A model generated the notes under the pieces. That model made no database searches. It had not been told where the DNA came from and was given only the letters and a program-made list of their open reading frames with translations. The translations under genes were made by a program, and so were the position numbers. Positions 61,892 to 64,000 of a stretch of 64,000 bases of DNA are shown in pieces (position 1 is the stretch's first letter; each line of letters begins with the position of its first letter). Source of the DNA: Mesomycoplasma ovipneumoniae (GTDB taxonomy: Bacteria; Bacillota_I; Bacilli_A; Mycoplasmatales; Metamycoplasmataceae); assembly GCF_035918255.1 (NCBI RefSeq), contig NZ_CP142136.1, positions 62,001-126,000 on the forward strand, written 5' to 3'.

Positions 61892-63148
61892 TTAAATTCA
61901 ATAGCTAGACTTAACTGGAAATTTTTTTGTTAATTCCTGAATTTTTAGCTTAATTTCCTCAATTTCACTAGGATTTAAATTTTTCTTTCTTAAGACAAAA
62001 TCAATAATTTCAGCAAGAATAGCAAATTCTTTTTCCTTAAAACCGCGCGAAGTCATTGCTGGAGTGCCAAAACGAATTCCTGAAGTTACAAAAGGACTTA
62101 GAGTATCATTTGGAATTGTATTTTTATTTGTAATAATATTTACTGATTCAAGTAAAATTTGTGCTTGTTTACCTGTTAGATCATAGGTTTTTTTAACATC
62201 AACAATAAAAAGGTGATTTTGGGTTTTTCCTGAGACAATTCTTGCGCCTTTTTTTGCAAATTCGTTTGCAAAAAAAGCGGCATTTTTAACAATTTGCTCA
62301 CAATAATCTTTAAATCAAGGTTGCAGTGCTTCGTTAAATGCAACAGCTTTTGCGGCAATTGTATTAAAAAGTGGGCCACCTTGAATTCCAGGAAAAACAA
62401 TTTTGTCGATTTTATTTGCAATTTCCTCAATATCTGTTAAAATCAAACCACCTCGAGGTCCGCGCAGTGTTTTTTGGGTTGTTGATGTTATTATATGAGC
62501 AATTCCAACTGGCGAAGGATGGACGCCTGTTGCAACAAGACCGGCAATATGAGCAATGTCAGCCAGCAAATAGGCTCCGACTTTGTCGGCAATTTGTCGA
62601 AAACGGGCAAAATCAATCAAACCTGAATAAGCTGAATAGCCACAAATTATTAAATTTGGTCTTGTCTCAAGAGCTATTTTTTCAATCTCATCATAATCCA
62701 GCATTTCATTTTTGTCAAGAAAATAGCTAATTCCCGTGTAAAAAATTCCTGAAAAATTAACTTTATATCCGTGAGTTAAATGTCCGCCTGAGCTTAAATC
62801 AAGACCGAGAATTTTGTCTCCAGGTTTTAAAAGCGCAGCAAAAACGGCTGAATTTGCACTTGAACCAGAATAGGGTTGAACATTTGCAAATTTTGTCCCA
62901 AAAAGTTGCTTTGCACGTTCAATTGCAATTAATTCAATTTTGTCAATGAACTCACAGCCACCATAATAGCGTTTTCCGGGATAGCCTTCGCCATATTTAT
63001 TGCTCAAACTTGTTCCATTTGCGCTTAGAACATCTTGAGAAGCATAATTTTCACTGGCAATTAGCTCAATTTGGTCATTTTGCCTTTGACTTTCTAAATT
63101 AATTAGCTCAGAAATTTGTTGATCTTTAATATTAATTTTCTTGTACAT
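61892..63148 (-). CDS. glyA: Serine hydroxymethyltransferase
   Basis: This 418-residue PLP enzyme starts [20 protein letters not shown] and has [42 protein letters not shown] and [14 protein letters not shown] with the PLP Lys. C-terminal [16 protein letters not shown] closes it. It swaps serine and glycine and supplies one-carbon units to tetrahydrofolate. Single gene, divergent from secD. Confidence 0.97.
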
Positions 63149-63250
63149 TTTTCAAAAAACATAAAAATTATACAATAAAAATAAAGAAAACTCTAAAAAC
63201 GAGCTGATTTTTTGCAAAAAATTTTTTTGCTTTTGCTAAGCAAAACATGG

Positions 63251-63256
63251 TATAAT
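63251..63256 (+). promoter_or_regulatory. -10 box of the secD gene
   Basis: TATAAT about 25 bases before the ATG, followed by AGAAGGGAAAG as the ribosome site. Confidence 0.55.
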
Positions 63257-63281
63257 TTTTAATTTATTAGAAGGGAAAGCC

Positions 63282-64000
63282 ATGAAAATACGCAATTTTT
63301 TTGTTAGGTTGTTTTCGCTTAATAGTTGAAAGCGTTTTTTTCTTGCTTTTTTAACATTTTCTTTTCTTGGAAGTGGTGTTTTTCTCGTTTCAAATTACTA
63401 TATTTCTCAGAACATTAATCGCTCAATTGAATATGGTGGTGGCGCTGAGGTTTTAGTTCAAGTTAAAACTTTAGACGGGAAAATTCCATCTTCAAAAGTT
63501 GTTCAGGAGGCAGATTCGGCTATTTTTCAGCGCTTAACCGGCGGGGCTAATTTGAATGGTACCAACGTTTTTACCGAAGGTGAAGGTAGAATAAGAATTT
63601 CACGTAATAAAATTTCTAATAACCGTGAATTAGATCAATTTATTGAAGAAATAGTCAATAAACCAACGCTTACAATTACAGATATTAACACAAATCCCCT
63701 TTTTTTTGACGGTAAATTCGAAACAAACCTTAGTCTTGAAAATGGTGATGAGTCAAATTGGCTAGTTCCATTTGCTCCTGGTTCTGCCCTTTCACAACCA
63801 AATCCCCAAAATCCATCAAGTAATCAAGTATTAATCGAATTAAAAGACAACAATGCTCAATTAGAGTGAACTAAAGCCACTGAATATATTTCAAAATTAC
63901 CTCAGGGTCAAAACAGAATTTTAATTTGATCTAATATTTCTGAACTTAAAAAAATTGCCCAAGAAAAATTCCCGCTTCAGTGGGAAAATGCTAATAAAAA
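63282..64000 (+). CDS. secD: SecD-type protein-export membrane protein (N-terminal part)
   Basis: About 239 residues are in the window. The start MKIRNFFVRLFSLNSWKRFF leads into a membrane helix (about 18-42), then SIEYGGGAEVLVQV, which fits the SecD motif (D/E)L.GG...L.V at the start of the periplasmic P1 domain. An extracytosolic domain follows and continues past the window. Mycoplasmas usually have a fused SecDF. SecD uses the proton force to pull exported chains. TGA encodes Trp in this frame. Confidence 0.75.

Noticed and set aside
62371-62730. 119-codon plus-strand frame inside glyA
   Set aside because: It is antisense to conserved glyA motifs and has no family likeness.

Overview
The window is mollicute DNA. 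It is very AT-rich, and TGA is read as tryptophan throughout: polC, potD, gyrA, gyrA-adjacent genes and the C39 transporter are only continuous if in-frame TGA is Trp. Gene content and style fit the Mycoplasma hyopneumoniae group (Mesomycoplasma), but I cannot name the species. Features supporting this are the conserved nine-tRNA cluster Arg-Pro-Ala-Met-Ile-Ser-fMet-Asp-Phe, lipoproteins with a Cys lipobox, an IS3-type orfA relic, no cell-wall genes, and PolC of the low-GC Gram-positive type. All coordinates below are from merging reading frames across TGA codons.

Layout. 0-4 kb: end of rplA, rpsT, a YhcH protein and the divergent K+ uptake pair ktrB/ktrA. 4-8.8 kb: overlapping potABCD polyamine operon. 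8.8-11.6 kb: a leucine-rich-repeat lipoprotein, tsaB and an unrecognised secreted protein. 11.7-18.4 kb: pyrH-frr-cdsA-polC. 18.1-22.2 kb: an accessory insert of three genes bounded by direct duplications of the polC 3' end plus the start of the next gene. 22-31 kb: an S1-domain gene, pgi, an IS relic, rplU-rpmA, ung, an M42 peptidase, a small Gly-Gly-leader peptide gene, a second leucine-rich-repeat gene, pyk and infC-rpmI-rplT-rpmB behind a structured leader. 31.5-33.3 kb: a membrane protein and the first copy of a ~600 bp repeat. 33.5-39.2 kb: gyrA, a ZIP transporter, nine tRNAs and rbgA. 39.2-43.7 kb: a repeat-bounded small ORF, two tandem paralogous lipoproteins and a broken small gene. 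43.8-50 kb: a minus-strand series lepB, rluB/rsuA-type, sufU, sufS, tlyA, a hypothetical gene, nusB and deoB. 50-54.2 kb: a C39-peptidase ABC exporter with a membrane partner, then ybeY-cdd-era. 54.4-64 kb: a dihydrolipoamide dehydrogenase, an SGNH lipoprotein, an MFS-glpQ pair, glyA and the start of secD, with two more copies of the ~600 bp repeat.

How the parts work together. Most genes are housekeeping (translation, replication, glycolysis, Fe-S assembly, nucleoside salvage, K+, polyamine, metal and glycerophosphodiester uptake). The accessory material is more interesting. One element is a candidate bacteriocin-like system: a complete C39-peptidase exporter at 50 kb and a 91-codon peptide gene with a Gly-Gly leader at 27 kb. 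A second is a polC-adjacent insert carrying a secreted hydrophobic protein and two paralogous membrane proteins. A third is a three-copy, ~600 bp repeat with a poly-A tract, a TATAAT box, a strong ribosome site, a 4-codon ORF and conserved hairpins. Its flanking sequence also appears around a different payload at 39 kb, so the flanks look modular.
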